From positions 4,092,001 through 4,156,000 of the forward strand of contig NZ_BAAAWU010000001.1 of NCBI RefSeq assembly GCF_039535235.1: 64,000 bases of DNA, read 5' to 3'. The notes under the pieces were generated by a model, which was not told the DNA's origin, ran no database searches, and worked only from the letters and a program-made list of their open reading frames with translations. Of the stretch, positions 25,824-33,405 are shown in pieces. Source of the DNA: Streptomyces roseoviridis (GTDB taxonomy: Bacteria; Actinomycetota; Actinomycetes; Streptomycetales; Streptomycetaceae). Numbering within the stretch: position 1 is the stretch's first letter; each line of letters begins with the position of its first letter. A program made the position numbers and the translations under genes.

Positions 25824-28013
25824 ATGAGCTGGCTCCGTGCCCTGAAGGAGACCGCGCGGTCGGGGTTCGCGGTCGAGCGGCGGCGGTTGGAGCCGGTGGT
25901 CGCGGGCCGGGGGGCGGTGGGGCTGGCGATCGTGGTCGGAGGGGCGCTCGCGCTGTTCGGGCCCGCGGTCGCGGTGTCGTCCGCGTTCGGGGCGTTCCAG
26001 GCGGCCATCGCGACGTTCCAGCGCTCGTACCGCCCCCGCCCCACCCTCGCGCTCGCGTCCGGCGCCAGCCTCGCCGTGTCGACGTTCCTCGGGTACGTGA
26101 CCGGCGCCGGCGCGCACCCCGGTCCCTTCCTGGCGCTGCTCGCGCTGTGGACCTTCCTCGCCGGGCTCGCCTGGGCCGCGGGCCCGACCGTCGGCATCAT
26201 CGCCTCCTCGAACGTGGCGATCATGCTGGTCACCGTCACCCTCCCCACCTCCGTCGCCACCGCCGCCGGCCACGCCGCGATGATCGCCGTCGGCGGCCTC
26301 GTACAGGCCGCGCTGATCGTCCTGCTGCCGGTCCGCCGCTGGGGCGCCCAGCGCGACGCCCTCGCCGACGCGCTGGCCGCCGAGGCGGACTACGCCCGCC
26401 GGCTGCGCCACGACCCGACCGCCTCCTTCGACCCCGTACCGCTGATGACGGCCCGCAGCGCCGCCGCCGTCACCGCGCGCCAGGCCCGCCGCCGCCCGGC
26501 CGAACTGCACGGCGCCCGCGGGCTCGCCGAGCGGATCAGGCCCGTGCTCGCCTCGCTCGCGGACCCGGCGGTCGGCGCGCCCGCCGAGGGGCCGGAGCGC
26601 GACCGGGTGCGGGAGCTGCTGGGCGCGGCCGGCGAGGTCCTCGACGCGTGCGCCCACGCGATCCGGCACGGCGAACCGGTCGACCTCCCGCCCCCCGCCC
26701 TCGCCGCCCTGCGCACCCCCGACACCGGCGCGATCCTCTCCGGCGCGCCCCGCCGCGCCGCGACCCGGCTCGCCGCGCTGCTCGGCGATGTCGTGGAGAC
26801 GGCCGAGCCGCGGACGGAGACGGCCGCCGCGGCCCGCGCCCGCCCCGCCCTCGTCCGGCTCGTCCCGGTCGCGCTGGCCCGGATGCGGGCGGAACTCCGG
26901 CACGACTCGCCGGTCCTGCGGCACGCGGTCCGGGTCACGGTGGTGACGACCGCCGGCTACGCGCTCGGCACCGCCCTGCCCCTCGGCCACGGCTACTGGG
27001 CGCCGATGGCGGCGGTGATGGTGATGCGCCCGGACTTCTCGCAGACGTACGCGCGTTCCGTGGCCCGGCTCGGCGGCACGCTCCTCGGTGTCACCCTCGC
27101 CACGGGTGTCGTCCAGGCCGCCCACCCGGGCACGTACCTCTCCGCCGCCCTCGCCGTGCTGTGCGCCTTCGGGATGTACCTCCTCATGCGGACCGGCTAC
27201 GCCGCCGGCCAGGTCTTCGTCGCCGCGTACGTCGTCTTCCTGCTCGGCATGGACGGCGCGGGCCTCACCCAGACCGTCCGCGAACGCGTCCTGCTCACCC
27301 TGCTCGGCGGTCTGCTCGCGATGGTGTCGTACGCCGTGTACCCGGCCTGGGAGACCCCGCGGCTGCGCGGCCGGCTCGCCGACTGGCTGACCGCGGACGG
27401 GCGGTACGCCGCCGCCGTCGTCGCCCACTACGCCGATCCCGCCGGCCAGGCGTGCCCGGACGTCCGCGAGGCGCTGCTCGGCACCCGGGAGGCCCGGATC
27501 GGCTGGCAGGAGGCCGTGGCCCGGGCCACCCACGAACCGGTACGGCACCGGGGACTGTCGCACGCGGCGGTGGGCGACGCGGAGGACGCGCTGGCCCAGT
27601 TCGGGCGGGTCGCGATGCTCCTGGAGGCCCATCTTCCCGAGCGCGGCACCCCACCCGTACCGCAGGCCGCGGACCTGGCAGAGGCGCTGCGCCGGGCGAC
27701 GGAGCGGGGCGCGAAGGAGCTGCGCGAACGGAGAGTGCCGGGCTGGGACGAGCTGCGGGCGGTCGTCGGGACCTGGGAACGGGCCTGGGAACGGGACGAG
27801 GCACGGGCCGGGGGACGGGACGGCCGCGGGGGAGAGGGCGGCGGTGAGGACGACGGCGCAGGTGAGGACGAGGGCAGGGGGGAGGGCCACGGCAGTGGTG
27901 AGCGCGACGGCAGTGGTGAGGGCGGCGGGGCGCCGGACCACTTCCTGCTGCGCAAGGCGGCGGTGCTGCTCCTGGAGGCGTTGGACGAGCTGTCGGGCGC
28001 GCTCGCGCGCTGA
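25824..28013 (+). CDS. FUSC-family inner membrane protein
   Basis: A 729-residue protein with two groups of transmembrane segments (about residues 30-175 and 370-520) separated by a soluble helical region, the layout of the FUSC/YccS/aromatic acid exporter family. The second group contains the conserved region YWAPMAAVMVMRPDFSQTYARSVARLGGTLLG. The C-terminus has an acidic, glycine-rich run (ARAGGRDGRGGEGGGEDD and GSGERDGSGEGG) before a final helix. Members are proposed to export small aromatic compounds; the substrate is unknown here. ATG 25824 is chosen because the upstream frame is repeat DNA. Confidence 0.88.
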   Translation: MSWLRALKETARSGFAVERRRLEPVVAGRGAVGLAIVVGGALALFGPAVAVSSAFGAFQAAIATFQRSYRPRPTLALASGASLAVSTFLGYVTGAGAHPGPFLALLALWTFLAGLAWAAGPTVGIIASSNVAIMLVTVTLPTSVATAAGHAAMIAVGGLVQAALIVLLPVRRWGAQRDALADALAAEADYARRLRHDPTASFDPVPLMTARSAAAVTARQARRRPAELHGARGLAERIRPVLASLADPAVGAPAEGPERDRVRELLGAAGEVLDACAHAIRHGEPVDLPPPALAALRTPDTGAILSGAPRRAATRLAALLGDVVETAEPRTETAAAARARPALVRLVPVALARMRAELRHDSPVLRHAVRVTVVTTAGYALGTALPLGHGYWAPMAAVMVMRPDFSQTYARSVARLGGTLLGVTLATGVVQAAHPGTYLSAALAVLCAFGMYLLMRTGYAAGQVFVAAYVVFLLGMDGAGLTQTVRERVLLTLLGGLLAMVSYAVYPAWETPRLRGRLADWLTADGRYAAAVVAHYADPAGQACPDVREALLGTREARIGWQEAVARATHEPVRHRGLSHAAVGDAEDALAQFGRVAMLLEAHLPERGTPPVPQAADLAEALRRATERGAKELRERRVPGWDELRAVVGTWERAWERDEARAGGRDGRGGEGGGEDDGAGEDEGRGEGHGSGERDGSGEGGGAPDHFLLRKAAVLLLEALDELSGALAR

Positions 28014-28115
28014 CGGGCTCCGCCGCGGAAATATCCGCCCCTCTGTCATCCGGACCGGCGCCCGCGGGAGTTGGAGGAGATGAGGACCGCTCATCGGAAG
28101 CCAGGAGCCCCCGCA

Positions 28116-28697
28116 ATGAAGAAGTACCTGCTGACCGCCGGCGCCGTCGTCGTCGCCGCCGCGCTCACGACCGCCGCCCCCGCCGCCGCCGCCGTGTCCG
28201 CCCGCGTCCCGGCCCCCGCCGTCGCCGAATCCGCCCCCGCCCCGGCTCCGGCCGTCGCGCGGACCGCCGGGGCGAAGGCCCCGTCGCCCGTCCGCGTCGT
28301 CGGATCCGGCGAGCGGGTCGACGCCGGTCGCGGCTGGACGGTGTGGCTGACCGAGGAGGGCAAGCACTGGTCCGGCCCGGACGGCTACGAGAACTTCCGC
28401 AGCGTCGTCGACGGCAACGTCGACCTGTCCCGGCCCGGCGTCAGCCACCAGTCCGAGGGCGACGCGGCCGGCGTCTTCCACTCCGGCCTCCACTACGGCA
28501 CCAAGAAGGCCGGAAAGGTCGTCCTGACGGGCACGGACGGGACGAGGACCACGGCGACCCTGCTCGAACTCCCCGGCCGTCCCGGCTGGGGCGTCTGGTA
28601 CGCGCACACCGGGCCGGAGAAGGACGGGGGTGCGTCCGTCGCGCTGTACGACCGCAACGGACGGCTGCTCGCCGAACTGCCGGGCTGGAACGCCTGA
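28116..28697 (+). CDS. Secreted protein sharing its domain with the downstream ECF partner
   Basis: A 193-residue exported protein. MKKYLLTAGAVVVAAALTTAAPAAAA is a standard signal peptide (written here only as evidence of type: KK, hydrophobic core, AxA site near residue 26). After an A/P-rich linker, residues about 60-193 form one domain with RVDAGRGWTVWLTEEGKHWSG, YENFRSVVDGNV, SHQSEGD and LLELPGRPGWGVWYA. Almost the same domain ends the protein encoded at 29369-30298. The family is not one I can name. AGGAG at 28103 sets the start at 28116; an in-frame ATG at 28080 would hide the signal peptide. The next gene is an ECF sigma factor. Confidence 0.8.
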   Translation: MKKYLLTAGAVVVAAALTTAAPAAAAVSARVPAPAVAESAPAPAPAVARTAGAKAPSPVRVVGSGERVDAGRGWTVWLTEEGKHWSGPDGYENFRSVVDGNVDLSRPGVSHQSEGDAAGVFHSGLHYGTKKAGKVVLTGTDGTRTTATLLELPGRPGWGVWYAHTGPEKDGGASVALYDRNGRLLAELPGWNA

Positions 28698-28781
28698 CGG
28701 CTCGTCGTGCGTGTTCCACGGCAGGGCCCGGCACGGGGCGGGCCCTGCCTCCTTCCCCCAGCGAGCGCGAGGTCCGTCACC

Positions 28782-29372
28782 GTGTCGTACGAGCCCGCGG
28801 CGCAGGCGTCCACCGACGAGGACGACGGCTTCGCCGCGTTCGCCGTGGCCGCCTGGCCCAGGCTGGTGCGCACGGCACAGCTGCTGACGGGGGACTTCCA
28901 CGAGGCCGAGGACCTGGTGCAGACGACCCTGGTCAAGGTGTACGGCCGCTGGCGCCGGGTCCCGCGCGACGAGATCGACCTCTACGTGCGCCGGGCGCTG
29001 ATCAACAACAACCTCAGCCGCCTCCGCCGGAAGCGGGTGGTGCACCTGCTGACCCCGGTGCTCCCCGAGTCGGTGCGGCACGCCCACGCGGGCCACGCGG
29101 AGGCCGTCGAGCAACGCACCGCGCTCCTCGCGGCGCTCGCCGACCTGCCGGCGCGGCAGCGGGCCGTGATGGTCCTGCGGTACTGGGAGGACCTGGGCGA
29201 GCAGGAGATCGCGGCGGTGCTGAACTGCTCGATCGGTACGGTCAAGACGCATGCCCGGCGCGGCCTCGCGGCACTGCGGGCCCACCCCGGCCTGACCCTG
29301 CCCGGTCCGCCCCGGCGGCCCGCCTCCGCGCCCGCTCCCTCCCCCGCCACCCCCACCGGAGCCCGACGATGA
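28782..29372 (+). CDS. SigE-family ECF RNA polymerase sigma factor
   Basis: A 196-residue ECF factor starting with GTG. Region 2: AWPRLVRTAQLLTGDFHEAEDLVQTTLVKVYGRW; region 4: LPARQRAVMVLRYWEDLGEQEIAAVLNCSIGTVKTHARRGLAALRAH. RYWEDL places it in the actinobacterial SigE group, like the factor at 10977. GAGG at about 28769 gives good spacing to GTG 28782; the extra 25 codons upstream are repeat-like. The stop overlaps the start of the next gene (ATGA), so the sigma factor and the membrane protein are made together. It is 84 bases after the secreted-domain gene. Confidence 0.92.
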   Translation: MSYEPAAQASTDEDDGFAAFAVAAWPRLVRTAQLLTGDFHEAEDLVQTTLVKVYGRWRRVPRDEIDLYVRRALINNNLSRLRRKRVVHLLTPVLPESVRHAHAGHAEAVEQRTALLAALADLPARQRAVMVLRYWEDLGEQEIAAVLNCSIGTVKTHARRGLAALRAHPGLTLPGPPRRPASAPAPSPATPTGARR

Positions 29373-30298
29373 CCCCCGACCCCGAGCCCGATCCCGAGCC
29401 CGCCCCGGACCCCGACCGCGATCCGGGCCCCGACCGCGCTCCGAGCCCCCGTTCCGCCGTGGCCCCCGGGCGCACCCCGCATGCCGCCCCAGACGCGGAC
29501 GCAGGCGCGGACGCGGAGGCTGACGCGGAGACGGAGGCCGACGCGGAGCCGGAGGCCGACGCGGACACGGAGGGCCAGCTCCGTGCCGCCTTCGCCCTGA
29601 CCGCGTACGACATCACCCCGGGGCCCGTGCCCCTCGTGGCCGTCCGCCGCCGTGGGCGGGCCCGCCGGCGCCGCCGCGCGGTGGCGCTGGTCGCGCTGAC
29701 GGTGCTGTCGGTGTCCGGTGCGGCGACGGTGGCGGTGTTGTCCCTGCCCGGCCATCGGCCGGCGCACCCGGCCGCGGCGGCCTCCGCCGACCCGCTGGTG
29801 CCGCCCGTCCCACCGCTGCCCACCGGGGCCGTCGCGCCACCGGTGACGGCTTCGGGCGCGGACCCGGTGACGGAGGTCCGCGTGGTGGGGGCCGGGCAGC
29901 GGGTGGACGCGGGCCGCGGCTGGCGGGTGTGGCTGACGGGCCGGGGCAAGTACTGGTCGGGGCCGGACGGCTACGAGAACTTCCGCAGCGTCACGGACGG
30001 CAACGTCGAGACGTCCCGGCCCGGCATCTCCCACCAGTCGGAGGGCGACGCGTCCGGCGCCTTCCACTCGGGCCTCTACTACGGCACCCGGGCGGCGGGC
30101 CGGGTGGAGCTGCGGGACGCGGACGGCCGGACGGCCTCGGCGGTGCTCCTGGAGCTGCCGGGCCGCCCGGGGTGGGGCGTCTGGTACGCGTACACCCCGC
30201 CCTCGAAGAAGGACCCGGGCAGCACCCCGGACGTGTCCCTCTACGACCGGGCGGGCAAGCGCCTGGCCGAACTCACCGGCCTGCCCGGCACCCCCTAG
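29369..30298 (+). CDS. Membrane-anchored probable anti-sigma/sensor with duplicated outer domain
   Basis: A 309-residue protein. Residues 1-75 are an unusual acidic low-complexity head (PDPEPDPEPAPDPD, then ADAEADAETEADAE). A basic patch RRRGRARRRRR precedes one transmembrane segment (about 112-130). An A/P-rich outer linker leads to residues about 165-309, which repeat the domain of the secreted protein encoded at 28116 (VDAGRGW, WSGPDGYENFRSV, SHQSEGDA, LLELPGRPGWGVWYA; roughly 70 percent identical by eye). Coupling to the sigma gene suggests it controls that factor. No zinc anti-sigma motif is present; the acidic head could itself contact the sigma factor. The last codons are the first unit of a tandem repeat. 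Confidence 0.75.
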   Translation: MTPDPEPDPEPAPDPDRDPGPDRAPSPRSAVAPGRTPHAAPDADAGADAEADAETEADAEPEADADTEGQLRAAFALTAYDITPGPVPLVAVRRRGRARRRRRAVALVALTVLSVSGAATVAVLSLPGHRPAHPAAAASADPLVPPVPPLPTGAVAPPVTASGADPVTEVRVVGAGQRVDAGRGWRVWLTGRGKYWSGPDGYENFRSVTDGNVETSRPGISHQSEGDASGAFHSGLYYGTRAAGRVELRDADGRTASAVLLELPGRPGWGVWYAYTPPSKKDPGSTPDVSLYDRAGKRLAELTGLPGTP

Positions 30299-30393
30299 CC
30301 CCGGCACCTCCTGGCCCCGGCACCCCCTGGCCCCGGCACCCCCTAACCCCGGCACCCCCTAACCCCGGCACCCCCTAACCCCGGCACCCCTGG
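30284..30393. repeat. 16-base tandem repeat starting across a stop codon
   Basis: About seven units of CCCCGGCACCCCCTAA or its TGG-ending variant. The first unit (30284-30298) forms the last codons and TAG stop of the membrane-anchored ECF partner; six more follow it. There is no gene in the remaining gap up to 30457. Confidence 0.9.
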
Positions 30394-30457
30394 TACCGCC
30401 CGCCCCGTCACACCGGCCCCCTGAGCGCCCCGCCCCACGCGCGCCCCGATGCACCCC

Positions 30458-30763
30458 TCACCACGAGGACTTGCGCACCCCCGGCAGGAATCCGGCGTGC
30501 GCCTGCTCCCGTACGCGGATCCGGGACAGCCCGAACGTGCGCAGGTGGCCGCGCGGGCGGCCGTCGACCGCGTCCCGGTTGCGGATACGGGTCGGGCTCG
30601 CGTCGCGCGGCTGGCGGCGCAGCTCGCGGGCGGCTGCCTCGCGCTCGGCCTCCGGGAGGGAGCGGTCGCGGATGACCGCCTTGAGGAAGGCGCGGCGCAC
30701 CGCGTACCGGGCGACGACGGCCCTGCGGTGCTCGTTGCGCGCGATCTTGCTCGCCTTCGCCAT
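30458..30763 (-). CDS. rpsN: 30S ribosomal protein S14, zinc-free paralogue
   Basis: A 101-residue S14 (MAKASKIARNEHRRAVVARYA at the start; GRPRGHLRTFGLSRIRVREQAHAGFLPGVRKSSW region at the end). It lacks the CxxC pairs of the short zinc-binding S14 in the main ribosomal operon and is the longer C-minus type. Such copies replace the zinc form when zinc is scarce and are under Zur control. The ATG overlaps the L28 stop by one base (TGATG), so they form one minus-strand operon reading away from the Zur-like box. Confidence 0.96.
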   Translation of the reverse strand: MAKASKIARNEHRRAVVARYAVRRAFLKAVIRDRSLPEAEREAAARELRRQPRDASPTRIRNRDAVDGRPRGHLRTFGLSRIRVREQAHAGFLPGVRKSSW

Positions 30764-30999
30764 CAGACCTTCACCCCCCGCGCGCGGATGCGGGCCACGG
30801 CCGCCTCGACGCCGATCGTGTCGACGGTCTTGATCGCGCGGGCGCTGAGGACGAGCCGGACGTACCGGCCCTCGCTCGGCAGCCAGTAGCGCTTGCGCTG
30901 GATGTTGGGGTCGAAGCGCCGGGAGGTGCGGCGGTGGGAGTGCGAGATGCGGTTGCCGAAGCCGGGCCGGGCTCCGGTGAGCTGACAGTGGGCGGACAC
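30763..30999 (-). CDS. rpmB: 50S ribosomal protein L28, zinc-free paralogue
   Basis: A 78-residue L28 starting with GTG: SAHCQLTGARPGFGNRISHSHRRTSRRFDPN. The single cysteine at position 5 cannot form the two CxxC pairs of zinc-binding L28, so this is the C-minus type. GTG 30999 gives the standard length; a purine-rich GGAGAGG lies upstream. First gene of the rpmB-rpsN operon, 43 bases from the Zur-like palindrome. Confidence 0.95.
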   Translation of the reverse strand: MSAHCQLTGARPGFGNRISHSHRRTSRRFDPNIQRKRYWLPSEGRYVRLVLSARAIKTVDTIGVEAAVARIRARGVKV

Positions 31000-31041
31000 G
31001 GGGGACCTGCCTCTCCAGCCTCCACCGAGGAGGCATTGGTA

Positions 31042-31058
31042 ATGGGAATCGTTTTCAT
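31042..31058. promoter_or_regulatory. Zur-box-like palindrome between divergent ribosomal operons
   Basis: ATGGGAATCGTTTTCAT is an imperfect inverted repeat (ATG..AA / TT..CAT) close to the known actinobacterial Zur site pattern TGAAAATCATTTTCA. It lies in the AT-rich 73-base gap between rpmB on the minus strand and rpmG on the plus strand, where one bound Zur dimer pair could block both. The 3' flank TTACTCTAC is probably part of a promoter. Confidence 0.8.
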
Positions 31059-31072
31059 TTACTCTACACACC

Positions 31073-31237
31073 ATGGCCCGCAACGAACTCCGTCCGATCA
31101 TCAGACTCCGGTCCACCGCCGGCACCGGCTACACCTACGTCACCCGCAAGAACCGCAGGAACGACCCCGACCGTCTCACCCTGCGCAAGTACGACCCGGT
31201 CGCCGGCCGGCACGTCGACTTCCGAGAGGAGCGCTGA
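31073..31237 (+). CDS. rpmG: 50S ribosomal protein L33, zinc-free paralogue
   Basis: A 54-residue L33 (MARNELRPIIRLRSTAGTG, then YVTRKNRRNDPDRLTLRKYDP). Zinc-type L33 has two CxxC pairs; none is present. First gene of the plus-strand Zur-type operon rpmG-rpmE-cobW-rpsR, 15 bases after the palindrome, so the mRNA leader is very short and may be nearly leaderless. Gene too short to stand out by length alone; the match to L33 is clear. Confidence 0.94.
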   Translation: MARNELRPIIRLRSTAGTGYTYVTRKNRRNDPDRLTLRKYDPVAGRHVDFREER

Positions 31238-31240
31238 GCC

Positions 31241-31495
31241 ATGAAGCCCGGCATCCACCCCGACTACCGCCCCGTCGTCTTCCGCGACCGGGCCGGCGGC
31301 TTCGCCTTCCTCACCCGCTCGACCATGACCAGCGACAAGACCGTCGAGTGGGAGGACGGCCGCACCTATCCCGTCGTCGACGTGGAGATCTCCTCGGCGA
31401 GCCACCCCTTCTACACCGGCACCGCGCGCGTCCTCGACACCGCCGGCCGCGTGGAGCGCTTCGAGAAGCGCTACGGACGGCGCGAGGCCCGCTGA
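31241..31495 (+). CDS. rpmE2: 50S ribosomal protein L31 type B
   Basis: An 84-residue type B L31 (MKPGIHPDYRPVVFRDRAGGFAFLTRST; SASHPFYTGTARVLDTAGRVERFEKRYG). It lacks the CxxC of type A L31 and so needs no zinc. It starts 3 bases after the L33 stop with GAGAGGAG upstream, and its stop overlaps the next start (TGATG). Confidence 0.95.
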   Translation: MKPGIHPDYRPVVFRDRAGGFAFLTRSTMTSDKTVEWEDGRTYPVVDVEISSASHPFYTGTARVLDTAGRVERFEKRYGRREAR

Positions 31496-32664
31496 TGTCC
31501 GCGAGCGCCGGGGCCACGCCGCCCGCCTTCTCCGTCGTCCTCGTCGGTGGTCTCCACTCCGACGCCCGCCGCACCGCGGTGGACCGGCTGCTCGCCGCCG
31601 TCCCCGGCAGCGTGGCGCTCCACCACGACCTGTCCACGGCACCGCTCACCGGGACCGTGACCCGTACCGTCCGCGACGCCGACGGCCGGCTCCGCACCGG
31701 TGAGACGCCGCTCGTCAACGACTGCGCCTGCTGCGCCCTGCGCGAGGACCTCGTCCCCGAGCTGGAGCGGCTCGCCGACGAGGCGTCCGAGGGCCGGACC
31801 CGGCTGGCGGTCGTCGAGCTGTGGGACTCCGTCGAACCCAAGGCGATGGCCGAGGTGGTCGCCGCCGCCGGGCTGCGCATCGGCGGCGTCGTCACCGCCG
31901 TCGACCCGGCCCTGCTGCTGCCGTACCTCGGCAACGGCGACGACCTGGCCGACGCCGGCCTCGCCGCGGCCGCCACCGATCAGCGGACCGTCGCCGACAC
32001 CTGGGCGCGTCAGCTGGAGTACGCGCCCGTGCTCGCCGTCGTCGACAGCCCCGAGGCCGACGACGAGGACCGCGCCCTGCTCGCCCAGCTCCACCCCACC
32101 GCCCGCCGGATCCCCGTGGACCAACCGGACGCGCTCGCCGCCGCCGCACTCGCCGGCTTCGACGTGGAGGCCGCCGCCGCGGCCCAGCACCCGGCGTGCG
32201 CGCGGCTGCCGCAGGAGGCGGACGAGCACGGCGTCGCCACTTTCGTCTGGCGCCACCACCGGCCCTTCCACCCGGGCCGGCTGTACGCCGCGCTCGAGGA
32301 CCTGACCTGTGCCGCCGCCCGCAGTCGCGGCCGCTTCTACCTCGCCGACCGGCCCGACACCCTGCTCGGCTGGGACGCGGCGGGCGGCGCGCTGTGCGTG
32401 GAGAGCGCCGGGCCGTGGCTGGCCTCGCTGCCGGACGCCGCCTGGGAGATGGTCCCGCCGATGCGCCGGGCCGCCGCCGCGCTCGACTGGCACCCCGAGC
32501 ACGGCGACCGCTGCCAGCACCTCGTCTTCACCTCGCCCGGCCTGGACCGCGAGGGCCTCGCCGAGCTCCTCGGCTCCTGCCTGCTCACCGACGCCGAGTA
32601 CGCCGCCGGGCGCGACGCCTGGAAGCGGCTGCCGTCCGACTTCGACACCCTCCTGGAGGTCTGA
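31495..32664 (+). CDS. CobW/COG0523-like protein with degenerate Walker A
   Basis: A 389-residue COG0523-family protein. The family signature CxCC is present as CACC (residues 77-80 in NDCACCALREDL), and the C-terminal CobW domain is recognisable (FVWRHHRPFHPGRLYAALED; later HQ-like CQHLVFTSPGLDRE). The N-terminal nucleotide loop, normally GFLGAGKTT, reads VGGLHSDARRTAVDRLL, so the GKT needed for GTP binding is gone. Zur-regulated relatives insert or traffic zinc; this member may bind metal without GTP hydrolysis, or use GTP differently. It is translationally coupled to L31, and S18 follows, so it belongs to the zinc-starvation operon. Confidence 0.88.
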   Translation: MSASAGATPPAFSVVLVGGLHSDARRTAVDRLLAAVPGSVALHHDLSTAPLTGTVTRTVRDADGRLRTGETPLVNDCACCALREDLVPELERLADEASEGRTRLAVVELWDSVEPKAMAEVVAAAGLRIGGVVTAVDPALLLPYLGNGDDLADAGLAAAATDQRTVADTWARQLEYAPVLAVVDSPEADDEDRALLAQLHPTARRIPVDQPDALAAAALAGFDVEAAAAAQHPACARLPQEADEHGVATFVWRHHRPFHPGRLYAALEDLTCAAARSRGRFYLADRPDTLLGWDAAGGALCVESAGPWLASLPDAAWEMVPPMRRAAAALDWHPEHGDRCQHLVFTSPGLDREGLAELLGSCLLTDAEYAAGRDAWKRLPSDFDTLLEV

Positions 32665-32667
32665 CCC

Positions 32668-32934
32668 GTGTCCCCCAAGCCCCCCAAGTCCCCCAAGCCC
32701 GGCAGAACCGGGCGCCGATCCGCCGCCGCACGCCCCAACCCGCTGGACGCCGCCGGCATCACGTACGTCGACTACAAGGACACCGACCTGCTGCGGAGGT
32801 TCATCTCCGACCGGGGCAAGATCAGGAGCCGTCGGGTGACCCGGGTGACGGCGCGGCAGCAGCGGCAGATCGCGCGGGCCGTGAAGAACGCGAGGGAGAT
32901 GGCGCTGCTGCCGTACGCGTCGGCGGCACGCTGA
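32668..32934 (+). CDS. rpsR2: 30S ribosomal protein S18 paralogue
   Basis: An 88-residue S18 starting with GTG. The conserved core is NPLDAAGITYVDYKDTDLLRRFISDRGKIRSRRVTRVTARQQRQIARAVKNAREMALLPY. No cysteine is present, unlike the zinc-binding form. The head SPKPPKSPKPGRTGRR is a basic, proline-rich extension. Last gene of the operon, 3 bases after the CobW-like gene. Confidence 0.94.
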   Translation: MSPKPPKSPKPGRTGRRSAAARPNPLDAAGITYVDYKDTDLLRRFISDRGKIRSRRVTRVTARQQRQIARAVKNAREMALLPYASAAR

Positions 32935-32955
32935 GTCGCGTAGTCACTACGCGAC
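32935..32955 (+). terminator. Probable terminator after the Zur-type operon
   Basis: Perfect 9-base stem GTCGCGTAG / CTACGCGAC with loop TCA, starting right at the rpsR2 stop. No T tract. Confidence 0.6.
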
Positions 32956-32959
32956 CTCT

Positions 32960-32985
32960 CGTGCACGTGCATCTGCTCTTGCATC
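32960..32985 (+). promoter_or_regulatory. Shared 26-base element, copy 1 (upstream of DUF397)
   Basis: Contains CGTGCACGTGCATCTGC followed by TCTTGCATC. It matches a site on the minus strand at 34034-34059 with one difference. The inner TGCACGTGCA is a perfect palindrome. It lies 79 bases before the DUF397 start. Confidence 0.6.
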
Positions 32986-33063
32986 TGCCCGCGCATCCGC
33001 ATATGAACACAGCTATGATCCGAGGAAGTTGACACCTGCACCAATCTTCTCGGGGAGCTACCA

Positions 33064-33306
33064 GTGCATCACGCGCACCACGCGTACAACGGCATGGCGG
33101 CCACGGAGCTTCGTGGTGTCGTGTGGCAGAAGAGCAGGCACAGCAACTCCCAGGGCTCCTGCGTGGAGTTCGCCAAACTGCCCGGAGGGGACGTCGCCGT
33201 CCGCAACTCCCGGCACCCCGACGGTCCCGCGCTCGTCTACACCCCCGCCGAGATCGAGGCGCTGATCCTGGGCGTGAAGGACGGGGAGTTCGACCACCTG
33301 GTGTGA
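33064..33306 (+). CDS. DUF397 domain protein
   Basis: An 80-residue protein starting with GTG after GGGGAG. The DUF397 core is plain: VVWQKSRHSNSQGSCVEFAKLPGGDVAVRNSRHPDGPALVYTPAEIEALILGVKDGEFDHLV (described here by its anchor residues W-K-S-S, C-V-E, V-R-D/N-S-K/R, F/L at the end). DUF397 proteins occur in many copies in Streptomyces next to XRE/DUF5753 regulators (WhiJ/AbaA-like) and act in developmental control; how is poorly known. The N-terminal HHAHHAYN may be a weak metal site. A strong terminator follows. Confidence 0.9.
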   Translation: MHHAHHAYNGMAATELRGVVWQKSRHSNSQGSCVEFAKLPGGDVAVRNSRHPDGPALVYTPAEIEALILGVKDGEFDHLV

Positions 33307-33326
33307 GGAAACGTACCGGCACACGA

Positions 33327-33364
33327 CGAAGGGCCCCGACGGCGACTGCCGTCGGGGCCCTTCG
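33327..33364. terminator. Strong bidirectional terminator
   Basis: Perfect 17-base stem CGAAGGGCCCCGACGGC / GCCGTCGGGGCCCTTCG with loop GACT, between the convergent DUF397 and ATPase genes. Confidence 0.92.
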
Positions 33365-33405
33365 CGTACGACAGGGGTGCCGAGTGCCGTGCGCGCGTGA
33401 GCGGG

